Assembly (NCBI GenBank): GCA_964057225.1
Contig: OZ059894.1
Coordinates: 930,001 to 994,000 of the forward strand
From: Auanema rhodensis
Taxonomy: Eukaryota; Nematoda; Chromadorea; Rhabditida; Rhabditidae
Direction: 5' to 3'
DNA length: 64,000 nt
Position 1 is the stretch's first letter; each line of letters begins with the position of its first letter. The notes under the pieces were generated by a model. That model was not told the origin of the DNA. It saw nothing but the letters and a program-made list of their open reading frames with translations, and ran no database searches. Both the position numbers and the translations under genes were made by a program. This document shows positions 52,295 through 63,878 of the stretch, piece after piece.

Positions 52295-53699
52295 TCCGCA
52301 TCGAATGCACTATACTACTTTGAGAAACGCTTAATACAAAAATTAGTTATGATCGTTTGAAAAATGATGCATTAGTGTATGTTGAGTTTCCATGTACACT
52401 CAACATTGCTTCCAAAAACATTTTGACAAAAATTTTTTCAAAAAATTTCAAAATAATTTAGCAAAAAGTAGATGTTTTTAGATTTCTTTTTTCAAGGCAA
52501 AGACGATGAACAATGTTATTCAACGAAAAAATTAATTCTTCAGGGTGAAAATCGAGGATATAAGTGTGAACTTATATCAGTTGATATCTCGGTGCATTTT
52601 TAAGCTAGCGCAAATCTGATAACACAGATCGACGCAGCTTAAAAATCCGCATCGAATGCACTATACTACATTGAGAAACGCTTAATACAAAAATTAGTTA
52701 TGATCGTTTGAAAAATGATGCATTAGTGTATGTTGAGTTTCCATGTACACTCAACATTGCTTCCAAAAACATTTTGACAAAAATTTTTTCAAAAAATTTC
52801 AAAATAATTTAGCAAAAAGTAGATGTTTTTAGATTCCTTTTTTCAAGGCAAAGACGATGGACAATGTTATTCAACGAAAAAATTAATTCTTCAGGGTGAA
52901 AATCGAGGATATAAGTGTGAACTTATATCAGTTGATATCTCGGTGCATTTTTAAGCTAGCGCAAATCTGATAACACAGATCGACGCAGCTTAAAAATCCG
53001 CATCGAATGCACTATACTACTTTGAGAAACGCTTAATACAAAAATTAGTTATGATCGTTTGAAAAATGATGCATTAGTGTATGTTGAGTTTCCATGTACA
53101 CTCAACATTGCTTCCAAAAACATTTTGACAAAAATTTTTTCAAAAAATTTCAAAATAATTTAGCAAAAAGTAGATGTTTTTAGATTTCTTTTTTTAAGGC
53201 AAAGACGATGGACAATGTTATTCAACGAAAAAATTAATTCTTCAGGGTGAAAATCGAGGATATAAGTGTGAACTTATATCAGTTGATATCTCGGTGCATT
53301 TTTAAGCTAGCGCAAATCTGATAACACAGATCGACGCAGCTTAAAAATCCGCATCGAATGCACTATACTACATTGAGAAACGCTTAATACAAAAATTAGT
53401 TATGATCGTTTGAAAAATGATGCATTAGTGTATGTTGAGTTTCCATGTACACTCAACATTGCTTCCAAAAACATTTTGACAAAAATTTTTTCAAAAAATT
53501 TCAAAATAATTTAGCAAAAAGTAGATGTTTTTAGATTCCTTTTTTCAAGGCAAAGACGATGGACAATGTTATTCAACGAAAAAATTAATTCTTCAGGGTG
53601 AAAATCGAGGATATAAGTGTGAACTTATATCAGTTGATATCTCGGTGCATTTTTAAGCTAGCGCAAATCTGATAACACAGATCGACGCAGCTTAAAAAT

Positions 53700-56600
53700 C
53701 CGCATCGAATGCACTATACTACTTTGAGAAACGCTTAATACAAAAATTAGTTATGATCGTTTGAAAAATGATGCATTAGTGTATGTTGAGTTTCCATGTA
53801 CACTCAACATTGCTTCCAAAAACATTTTGACAAAAATTTTTTCAAAAAATTTCAAAATAATTTAGCAAAAAGTAGATGTTTTTAGATTCCTTTTTTCAAG
53901 GCAAAGACGATGGACAATGTTATTCAACGAAAAAATTAATTCTTCAGGGTGAAAATCGAGGATATAAGTGTGAACTTATATCAGTTGATATCTCGGTGCA
54001 TTTTTAAGCTAGCGCAAATCTGATAACACAGATCGACGCAGCTCAAAAATCCGCATCGAATGCACTATACTACTTTGAGAAACGCTTAATACAAAAATTA
54101 GTTATGATCGTTTGAAAAATGATGCATTAGTGTATGTTGAGTTTCCATGTACACTCAACATTGCTTCCAAAAACATTTTGACAAAAATTTTTTCAAAAAA
54201 TTTCAAAATAATTTAGCAAAAAGTAGATGTTTTTAGTTTTCTTTTTTCAAGGCAAAGACGATGGACAATGTTATTCAACGAAAAAATTAATTCTTCAGGG
54301 TGAAAATCGAGGATATAAGTGTGAACTTATATCAGTTGATATCTCGGTGCATTTTTAAGCTAGCGCAAATCTGATAACACAGATCGACGCAGCTTAAAAA
54401 TCCGCATCGAATGCACTATACTACATTGAGAAACGCTTAATACAAAAATTAGTTATGATCGTTTGAAAAATGATGCATTAGTGTATGTTGAGTTTCCATG
54501 TACACTCAACATTGCTTCCAAAAACATTTTGACAAAAATTTTTTCAAAAAATTTCAAAATAATTTAGCAAAAAGTAGATGTTTTTAGATTCCTTTTTTCA
54601 AGGCAAAGACGATGGACAATGTTATTCAACGAAAAAATTAATTCTTCAGGGTGAAAATCGAGGATATAAGTGTGAACTTATATCAGTTGATATCTCGGTG
54701 CATTTTTAAGCTAGCGCAAATCTGATCACACAGATCGACGCAGCTTAAAAATCCGCATCGAATGCACTATACCACATTGAGAAACGCTTTATACCAAAAT
54801 TAGTTATGATCGTTTGAAAAATGATGCATTAGTGTATGTTGAGTTTCCATGTACACTCAACATTGCTTCCAAAAACATTTTGACAAAAATTTTTTCAAAA
54901 AATTTCAAAATAATTTAGCAAAAAGTAGATGTTTTTAGATTCCTTTTTTCAAGGCAAAGACGATGGACAATGTTATTCAACGAAAAAATTAATTCTTCAG
55001 GGTGAAAATCGAGGATATAAGTGTGAACTTATATCAGTTGATATCTCGGTGCATTTTTAAGCTAGCGCAAATCTGATAACACAGATCGACGCAGCTTAAA
55101 AATCCGCATCGAATGCACTATACTACTTTGAGAAACGCTTAATACAAAAATTAGTTATGATCGTTTGAAAAATGATGCATTAGTGTATGTTGAGTTTCCA
55201 TGTACACTCAACATTGCTTCCAAAAACATTTTGACAAAAATTTTTTCAAAAAATTTCAAAATAATTTAGCAAAAAGTAGATGTTTTTAGATTTCTTTTTT
55301 CAAGGCAAAGACGATGGACAATGTTATTCAACGAAAAAATTAATTCTTCAGGGTGAAAATCGAGGATATAAGTGTGAACTTATATCAGTTGATATCTCGG
55401 TGCATTTTTAAGCTAGCGCAAATCTGATAACACAGATCGACGCAGCTTAAAAATCCGCATCGAATGCACTATACTACATTGAGAAACGCTTAATACAAAA
55501 ATTAGTTATGATCGTTTGAAAAATGATGCATTAGTGTATGTTGAGTTTCCATGTACACTCAACATTGCTTCCAAAAACATTTTGACAAAAATTTTTTCAA
55601 AAAATTTCAAAATAATTTAGCAAAAAGTAGATGTTTTTAGATTCCTTTTTTCAAGGCAAAGACGATGGACAATGTTATTCAACGAAAAAATTAATTCTTC
55701 AGGGTGAAAATCGAGGATATAAGTGTGAACTTATATCAGTTGATATCTCGGTGCATTTTTAAGCTAGCGCAAATCTGATAACACAGATCGACGCAGCTTA
55801 AAAATCCGCATCGAATGCACTATACTACTTTGAGAAACGCTTAATACAAAAATTAGTTATGATCGTTTGAAAAATGATGCATTAGTGTATGTTGAGTTTC
55901 CATGTACACTCAACATTGCTTCCAAAAACATTTTGACAAAAATTTTTTCAAAAAATTTCAAAATAATTTAGCAAAAAGTAGATGTTTTTAGTTTTCTTTT
56001 TTCAAGGCAAAGACGATGGACAATGTTATTCAACGAAAAAATTAATTCTTCAGGGTGAAAATCGAGGATATAAGTGTGAACTTATATCAGTTGATATCTC
56101 GGTGCATTTTTAAGCTAGCGCAAATCTGATAACACAGATCGACGCAGCTTAAAAATCCGCATCGAATGCACTATACTACATTGAGAAACGCTTAATACAA
56201 AAATTAGTTATGATCGTTTGAAAAATGATGCATTAGTGTATGTTGAGTTTCCATGTACACTCAACATTGCTTCCAAAAACATTTTGACAAAAAATTTTTC
56301 AAAAAATTTCAAAATAATTTAGCAAAAAGTAGATGTTTTTAGATTCCTTTTTTCAAGGCAAAGACGATGGACAATGTTATTCAACGAAAAAATTAATTCT
56401 TCAGGGTGAAAATCGAGGATATAAGTGTGAACTTATATCAGTTGATATCTCGGTGCATTTTTAAGCTAGCGCAAATCTGATAACACAGATCGACGCAGCT
56501 CAAAAATCCGCATCGAATGCACTATACTACTTTGAGAAACGCTTAATACAAAAATTAGTTATGATCGTTTGAAAAATGATGCATTAGTGTATGTTGAGTT

Positions 56601-56858
56601 TCCATGTACACTCAACATTGCTTCCAAAAACATTTTGACAAAAATTTTTTCAAAAAATTTCAAAATAATTTAGCAAAAAGTAGATGTTTTTAGTTTTCTT
56701 TTTTCAAGGCAAAGACGATGGACAATGTTATTCAACGAAAAAATTAATTCTTCAGGGTGAAAATCGAGGATATAAGTGTGAACTTATATCAGTTGATATC
56801 TCGGTGCATTTTTAAGCTAGCGCAAATCTGATAACACAGATCGACGCAGCTTAAAAAT
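53700..56858. repeat. Copies 154-162: tail-9 domain with 7-monomer spacing
   Basis: Class order is D9, D9f, G9, H9, D9T, G9, D9f, G9, D9f. The mark cagctcaaaaat (54041 and 56498) followed by a gttttc-tailed monomer, then gatcacaca, then an H monomer recurs at 2457 bp (7 monomers). Copy 161 has aaaaaattttt for aaaaatttttt in dyad 2. The gatcacaca change (a326c) lies in the loop of dyad 4. Confidence 0.78.
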
Positions 56859-57911
56859 CCGCATCGAATGCACTATACTACATTGAGAAACGCTTAATAC
56901 AAAAATTAGTTATGATCGTTTGAAAAATGATGCATTAGTGTATGTTGAGTTTCCATGTACACTCAACATTGCTTCCAAAAACATTTTGACAAAAATTTTT
57001 TCAAAAAATTTCAAAATAATTTAGCAAAAAGTAGATGTTTTTAGATTCCTTTTTTCAAGGCAAAGACGATGGACAATGTTATTCAACGAAAAAATTAATT
57101 CTTCAGGATGAAAATCGAGGATATAAGTGTGAACTTATATCAGTTGATATCTCGGTGCATTTTTAAGCTAGCGCAAATCTGATCACACAGATCGACGCAG
57201 CTTAAAAATCCGCATCGAATGCACTATACCACATTGAGAAACGCTTTATACCAAAATTAGTTATGATCGTTTGAAAAATGATGCATTAGTGTATGTTGAG
57301 TTTCCATGTACACTCAACATTGCTTCCAAAAACATTTTGACAAAAATTTTTTCGAAAAATTTCAAAATAATTTAGCAAAAAGTAGATGTTTTTAGATTCC
57401 TTTTTTTAAGGCAAACACGATGAACAATGTTTTTCAACGAAAAAATTAATTCTTCAGGGTGAAAATCGAGGATATAAGTGTGAACTTATATCAGTTGATG
57501 TCTCGGTGCATTTTTAAGCTAGCGCAAATCTGATAACACAGATCGACGCAGCTTAAAAATCCGCATCGAATGCACTATACTACATTGAGAAACGCTTAAT
57601 ACAAAAATTAGTTATGATCGTTTGAAAAATGATGCATTAGTGTATGTTGAGTTTCCATGTACACTCAACATTGCTTCCAAAAACATTTTGACAAAAATTT
57701 TTTCAAAAAATTTCAAAATAATTTAGCAAAAAGTAGATGTTTTTAGTTTTCTTTTTTCAAGGCAAAGACGATGGACAATGTTATTCAACGAAAAAATTAA
57801 TTCTTCAGGGTGAAAATCGAGGATATAAGTGTGAACTTATATCAGTTGATATCTCGGTGCATTTTTAAGCTAGCGCAAATCTGATAACACAGATCGACGC
57901 AGCTTAAAAAT
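56859..57911. repeat. 3-monomer unit G9-H4x-G9f (copies 163-165)
   Basis: Copy 163 has gatcacaca and a single cttcaggatg near 57105. Copy 164 is an H monomer with tttttttaaggcaaacacg, gatgaac and gatgtctcgg, which removes GATATC. The same G9(gatcacaca)-H4x pair starts the two following 4-monomer units, so this is a related, shorter unit. Confidence 0.78.
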
Positions 57912-60719
57912 CCGCATCGAATGCACTATACTACATTGAGAAACGCTTAATACAAAAATTAGTTATGATCGTTTGAAAAATGATGCATTAGTGTATGTTG
58001 AGTTTCCATGTACACTCAACATTGCTTCCAAAAACATTTTGACAAAAATTTTTTCAAAAAATTTCAAAATAATTTAGCAAAAAGTAGATGTTTTTAGATT
58101 CCTTTTTTCAAGGCAAAGACGATGGACAATGTTATTCAACGAAAAAATTAATTCTTCAGGGTGAAAATCGAGGATATAAGTGTGAACTTATATCAGTTGA
58201 TATCTCGGTGCATTTTTAAGCTAGCGCAAATCTGATCACACAGATCGACGCAGCTTAAAAATCCGCATCGAATGCACTATACCACATTGAGAAACGCTTT
58301 ATACCAAAATTAGTTATGATCGTTTGAAAAATGATGCATTAGTGTATGTTGAGTTTCCATGTACACTCAACATTGCTTCCAAAAACATTTTGACAAAAAT
58401 TTTTTCGAAAAATTTCAAAATAATTTAGCAAAAAGTAGATGTTTTTAGATTCCTTTTTTTAAGGCAAACACGATGAACAATGTTTTTCAACGAAAAAATT
58501 AATTCTTCAGGGTGAAAATCGAGGATATAAGTGTGAACTTATATCAGTTGATGTCTCGGTGCATTTTTAAGCTAGCGCAAATCTGATAACACAGATCGAC
58601 GCAGCTTAAAAATCCGCATCGAATGCACTATACTACATTGAGAAACGCTTAATACAAAAATTAGTTATGATCGTTTGAAAAATGATGCATTAGTGTATGT
58701 TGAGTTTCCATGTACACTCAACATTGCTTCCAAAAACATTTTGACAAAAATTTTTTCAAAAAATTTCAGAATAATTTAGCAAAAAGTAGATGTTTTTAGA
58801 TTCCTTTTTTCAAGGCAAAGACGATGGACAATGTTATTCAACGAAAAAATTAATTCTTCAGGGTGAAAATCGAGGATATAAGTGTGAACTTATATCAGTT
58901 GATATCTCGGTGCATTTTTAAGCTAGCGCAAATCTGATAACACAGATCGACGCAGCTTAAAAATCCGCATCGAATGCACTATACTACATTGAGAAACACT
59001 TAATACAAAAATTAGTTATGATCGTTTGAAAAATGATGCATTAGTGTATGTTGAGTTTCCATGTACACTCAACATTGCTTACAAAAACATTTTGACAAAA
59101 ATTTTTTCAAAAAATTTCAAAATAATTTAGCAAAAAGAAGATGTTTTTAGATTCCTTTTTTCAAGGCAAAGACGATGGACAATGTTATTCAACGAAAAAA
59201 TTAATTCTTCAGGGTGAAAATCGAGGATATAAGTGTGAACTTATATCAGTTGATATCTCGGTGCATTTTTAAGCTAGCGCAAATCTGATAACACAGATCG
59301 ACGCAGCTTAAAAATCCGCATCGAATGCACTATACTACATTGAGAAACGCTTAATACAAAAATTAGTTATGATCGTTTGAAAAATGATGCATTAGTGTAT
59401 GTTGAGTTTCCATGTACACTCAACATTGCTTCCAAAAACATTTTGACAAAAATTTTTTCAAAAAATTTCAAAATAATTTAGCAAAAAGTAGATGTTTTTA
59501 GATTCCTTTTTTCAAGGCAAAGACGATGGACAATGTTATTCAACGAAAAAATTAATTCTTCAGGGTGAAAATCGAGGATATAAGTGTGAACTTATATCAG
59601 TTGATATCTCGGTGCATTTTTAAGCTAGCGCAAATCTGATCACACAGATCGACGCAGCTTAAAAATCCGCATCGAATGCACTATACCACATTGAGAAACG
59701 CTTTATACCAAAATTAGTTATGATCGTTTGAAAAATGATGCATTAGTGTATGTTGAGTTTCCATGTACACTCAACATTGCTTCCAAAAACATTTTGACAA
59801 AAATTTTTTCGAAAAATTTCAAAATAATTTAGCAAAAAGTAGATGTTTTTAGATTCCTTTTTTTAAGGCAAACACGATGAACAATGTTTTTCAACGAAAA
59901 AATTAATTCTTCAGGGTGAAAATCGAGGATATAAGTGTGAACTTATATCAGTTGATGTCTCGGTGCATTTTTAAGCTAGCGCAAATCTGATAACACAGAT
60001 CGACGCAGCTTAAAAATCCGCATCGAATGCACTATACTACATTGAGAAACGCTTAATACAAAAATTAGTTATGATCGTTTGAAAAATGATGCATTAGTGT
60101 ATGTTGAGTTTCCATGTACACTCAACATTGCTTCCAAAAACATTTTGACAAAAATTTTTTCAAAAAATTTCAGAATAATTTAGCAAAAAGTAGATGTTTT
60201 TAGATTCCTTTTTTCAAGGCAAAGACGATGGACAATGTTATTCAACGAAAAAATTAATTCTTCAGGGTGAAAATCGAGGATATAAGTGTGAACTTATATC
60301 AGTTGATATCTCGGTGCATTTTTAAGCTAGCGCAAATCTGATAACACAGATCGACGCAGCTTAAAAATCCGCATCGAATGCACTATACTACATTGAGAAA
60401 CACTTAATACAAAAATTAGTTATGATCGTTTGAAAAATGATGCATTAGTGTATGTTGAGTTTCCATGTACACTCAACATTGCTTACAAAAACATTTTGAC
60501 AAAAATTTTTTCAAAAAATTTCAAAATAATTTAGCAAAAAGAAGATGTTTTTAGATTCCTTTTTTCAAGGCAAAGACGATGGACAATGTTATTCAACGCA
60601 AAAATTAATTCTTCAGGGTGAAAATTGAGGATATAAGTGTGAACTTATATCAGTTGATATCTCGGTGCATTTTTAAGCTAGCGCAAATCTGATAACACAG
60701 ATCGACGCAGCTTAAAAAT
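57912..60719. repeat. 4-monomer higher-order unit, two copies (copies 166-173)
   Basis: 57912-59315 and 59316-60719 repeat at 1404 bp in the order G9 (gatcacaca), H4x (gatgtctcgg), G9 (ttcagaata), G9 (aaacactt, gcttacaaa, aaaaagaag). All four sets of private marks are shared. Differences seen are only in the last monomer of the second copy: aacgcaaaaatt and gaaaattgagg near 60597-60628. Confidence 0.88.
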
Positions 60720-62123
60720 CCGCATCGAATGCACTATACTACTTTGAGAAACGCTTAATACAAAAATTAGTTATGATCGTTTGAAAAATGATGCATTAGT
60801 GTATGTTGAGTTTCCATGTACACTCAACATTGCTTCCAAAAACATTTTGACAAAAATTTTTTCAAAAAATTTCAAAATAATTTAGCAAAAAGTAGATGTT
60901 TTTAGATTCCTTTTTTCAAGGCAAAGACGATAGACAATGTTATTCAACGAAAAAATTAATTCTTCAGGGTGAAAATCGAGGATATAAGTGTGAACTTATA
61001 TCAGTTGATATCTCGGTGCATTTTTAAGCTAGCGCAAATCTGATAACACAGATCGACGCAGCTTAAAAATCCGCATCGAATGCACTATACTACTTTGAGA
61101 AACGCTTAATACAAAAATTAGTTATGATCGTTCGAAAAATGATGCATTAGTGTATGTTGAGTTTCCATGTACACTCAACATTGCTTCCAAAAACATTTTG
61201 ACAAAAATTTTTTCGAAAAATTTCAAAATAATTTAGCAAAAAGTAGATGTTTTAAGATTCCTTTTTTCAAGGCAAACACGATGGACAATGTTTTTCAAAG
61301 AAAAAATTAGTTCTTCAGGGTGAAAATCGAGGATATAAGTGTGAACTTATATCAGTTGATATCTCGGTGCATTTTTAAGCTAGCGCAAATCTGATAACAC
61401 AGATCGACGCAGCTTAAAAATCCGCATCGAATGCACTATACTACTTTGAGAAACGCTTAATACAAAAATTAGTTATGATCGTTTGAAAAATGATGCATTA
61501 GTGTATGTTGAGTTTCCATGTACACTCAACATTGCTTCCAAAAACATTTTGACAAAAATTTTTTCAAAAAATTTCAAAATAATTTAGCAAAAAGTAGATG
61601 TTTTTAGATTCCTTTTTTCAAGGCAAAGACGATAGACAATGTTATTCAACGAAAAAATTAATTCTTCAGGGTGAAAATCGAGGATATAAGTGTGAACTTA
61701 TATCAGTTGATATCTCGGTGCATTTTTAAGCTAGCGCAAATCTGATAACACAGATCGACGCAGCTTAAAAATCCGCATCGAATGCACTATACTACTTTGA
61801 GAAACGCTTAATACAAAAATTAGTTATGATCGTTCGAAAAATGATGCATTAGTGTATGTTGAGTTTCCATGTACACTCAACATTGCTTCCAAAAACATTT
61901 TGACAAAAATTTTTTCGAAAAATTTCAAAATAATTTAGCAAAAAGTAGATGTTTTAAGATTCCTTTTTTCAAGGCAAACACGATGGACAATGTTTTTCAA
62001 AGAAAAAATTAGTTCTTCAGGGTGAAAATCGAGGATATAAGTGTGAACTTATATCAGTTGATATCTCGGTGCATTTTTAAGCTAGCGCAAATCTGATAAC
62101 ACAGATCGACGCAGCTTAAAAAT
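60720..62123. repeat. Dimer D1-D2, two copies (copies 174-177)
   Basis: 60720-61421 and 61422-62123 repeat at 702 bp. Each D2 monomer carries two private marks, gatcgttcgaaaaat in conserved block I and ttcaaagaaaaaatt in place of ttcaacgaaaaaatt. Tails 1 and 2 return here after an absence of about 16 kb and 12 kb respectively, marking an abrupt class boundary at 60720. Confidence 0.86.
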
Positions 62124-63878
62124 CCGCATCCAATGCACTATACTACTTTGAGAAACGCTTAATATAAAAATTAGTTATGATCGTTTGAAAAATGATGCAT
62201 TAGTGTATGTTGAGTTTCCATGTACACTCAACATTGCTTCCAAAAACATTTTGACAAAAATTTTTTCGAAAAATTTCAAAATAATTTAGCAAAAAGTAGA
62301 TGTTTTTAGATTCCTTTTTCTAACGCAAAGACGATGAACAATGTTATTCAACGAAAAAATTAATTCTTCAGGGTGAAAATCGAGGATATAAGTGTGAACT
62401 TATATCAGTTGATATCTCGGTGCATTTTTAAGCTAGCGCAAATCTGATAACACAGATCGACGCAGCTTAAAAATCCGCATCGAATGCACTATACTACATT
62501 GAGAAACGCTTAATACAAAAATTAGTTATGATCGTTTGAAAAATGATGCATTAGTGTATGTTGAGTTTCCATGTACACTCAACATTGCTTCCAAAAACAT
62601 TTTGACAAAAATTTTTTCGAAAAATTTCAAAATAATTTAGCAAAACGTAGATGTTTTTAGATTCCTTTTTTCAAGGCAAACACGATGGACAATGTTTTTC
62701 AACGAAAAAATTAGTTCTTCAGGGTGAAAATCGAGGATATAAGTGTAAACTTATATCAGTTGATATCTCGGTGCATTTTTAAGCTAGCGCAAATCTGATA
62801 ACACAGATCGACGCAGCTTAAAAATCCGCATCGAATGCACTATACTACTTTGAGAAACGCTTAATACAAAAATTAGTTATGATCGTTTGAAAAATGATGC
62901 ATTAGTGTATGTTGAGTTTCCATGTACACTCAACATTGCTTCCAAAAACATTTTGACAAAAAATTTTTCAAAAAATTTCAAAATAATTTAGCAAAAAGTA
63001 GATGTTTTTAGATTCCTTTTTTCAAGGCAAACACGATGAACAATGTTTTTCAACGAAAAAATTAATTCTTCAGGGTGAAAATCGAGGATATAAGTGTGAA
63101 CTTATATCAGTTGATGTCTCGGTGCATTTTTAAGCTAGCGCAAATCTGATAACACAGATCGACGCAGCTTAAAAATCCGCATCGAATACACTATACTACA
63201 TTGAGAAACGCTTAATACAAAAATTAGTTATGATCGTTTGAAAAATGATGCATTAGTGTATGTTGAGTTTCCATGTACACTCAACATTGCTTCCAAAAAC
63301 ATTTTGACAAAAAATTTTTCAAAAAATTTCAAAATAATTTAGCAAAAAGTAGATGTTTTTAGATTCCTTTTTTCAAGGCAAACACGATGAACAATGTTTT
63401 TCAACGAAAAAATTAATTCTTCAGGGTGAAAATCGAGGATATAAGTGTGAACTTATATCAGTTGATATCTCGGTGCATTTTTAAGCTAGCGCAAATCTGA
63501 TAACACAGATCGACGCAGCTTAAAAATCCGCATCGAATGCACTATACTACTTTGAGAAACGCTTAATACAAAAATTAGTTATGATCGTTTGAAAAATGAT
63601 GCATTAGTGTATGTTGAGTTTCCATGTACACTCAACATTGCTTCCAAAAACATTTTGACAAAAATTTTTTCAAAAAATTTCAAAATAATTTAGCGAAAAG
63701 TAGATGTTTTTAGATTCCTTTTTTCAAGGCAAAGACGATGGACAATGTTATTCAACGAAAAAATTAATTCTTCAGGGTGAAAATCGAGGATATAAGTGTG
63801 AACTTATATCAGTTGATATCTCGGTGCATTTTTAAGCTAGCGCAAATCTGATAACACAGATCGACGCAGCTTAAAAAT
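62124..63878. repeat. Copies 178-182: B3a, G4, D4x, G4x, D9
   Basis: Copy 178 has the rare start ccgcatccaatg and gatgaac; copy 179 carries gtgtaaac; copies 180 and 181 have aaaaaattttt and gatgaac, and copy 180 has gatgtctcgg; copy 181 starts ccgcatcgaataca. Copy 182 has gcgaaaag on a tail-9 body. The rare start tag recurs at 63879, five monomers later, so this may be the first copy of another 5-monomer unit. Confidence 0.72.

Larger units (their letters stand above)
51945..52295. repeat. Reference monomer (copy 149, class G9)
   Basis: This copy is used as the coordinate reference (p1 = 51945). In order it holds: p1-19 invariant start; p20-41 head cassette; p42-129 conserved block I with the first dyad; p125-159 A/T dyad; p145-240 tail cassette; p241-351 conserved block II with two further dyads. 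It has 53 C and 56 G in 351 bases and 11 CpG. Restriction-type landmarks in nearly every copy are ATGCAT at p72-77, GATATC at p288-293 and GCTAGC at p309-314. G9 and D9 copies like this one dominate 49.8-60.7 kb. Confidence 0.9.
52185..52314. other. Conserved block II, spanning the monomer junction (p241-351 plus p1-19)
   Basis: From ttcttcaggg through the next ccgcatc to the end of actata, about 130 bp vary little between copies. Recurrent changes are few: g273a (loop of a dyad), c339t, a326c (loop), the tag at p8 (cga, cta or cca), and gatatc to gatgtc in some copies near the right end. It contains two dyads, p262-283 and the long p302-350 hairpin. Because it crosses the arbitrary monomer boundary, the natural functional unit, if any, may start near p241. 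Confidence 0.7.
50892..53699. repeat. Copies 146-153: tail-9 domain, D9T and G9 alternation
   Basis: Class order is D9T, H9, G9, G9, D9T, G9, D9T, G9. This is the most homogeneous part of the window. Copy 147 introduces the H head (ataccacattgag, ctttatac) with a gttttaag tail. Private changes are cacatatcg near 51221 in copy 146, gatgaac in copy 150, and tttttttaagg in copy 152. Confidence 0.8.

Noticed and set aside
51945-52295. CENP-B box
   Set aside because: No match to the core ttcg-4-a-2-cggg pattern on either strand; the closest start, ttcgaaaaattt, lacks the cggg end.
51945-52295. Monomer as an ancient dimer of two related 175-bp halves
   Set aside because: The dyad spacing invites this, but by eye the halves share only short A/T-rich words; a formal alignment would be needed to revive it.
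61071-61421. RNA polymerase III B box at gttcgaaaaat
   Set aside because: The end of the motif lacks the required C residues and there is no matching A box or tRNA-like fold upstream.
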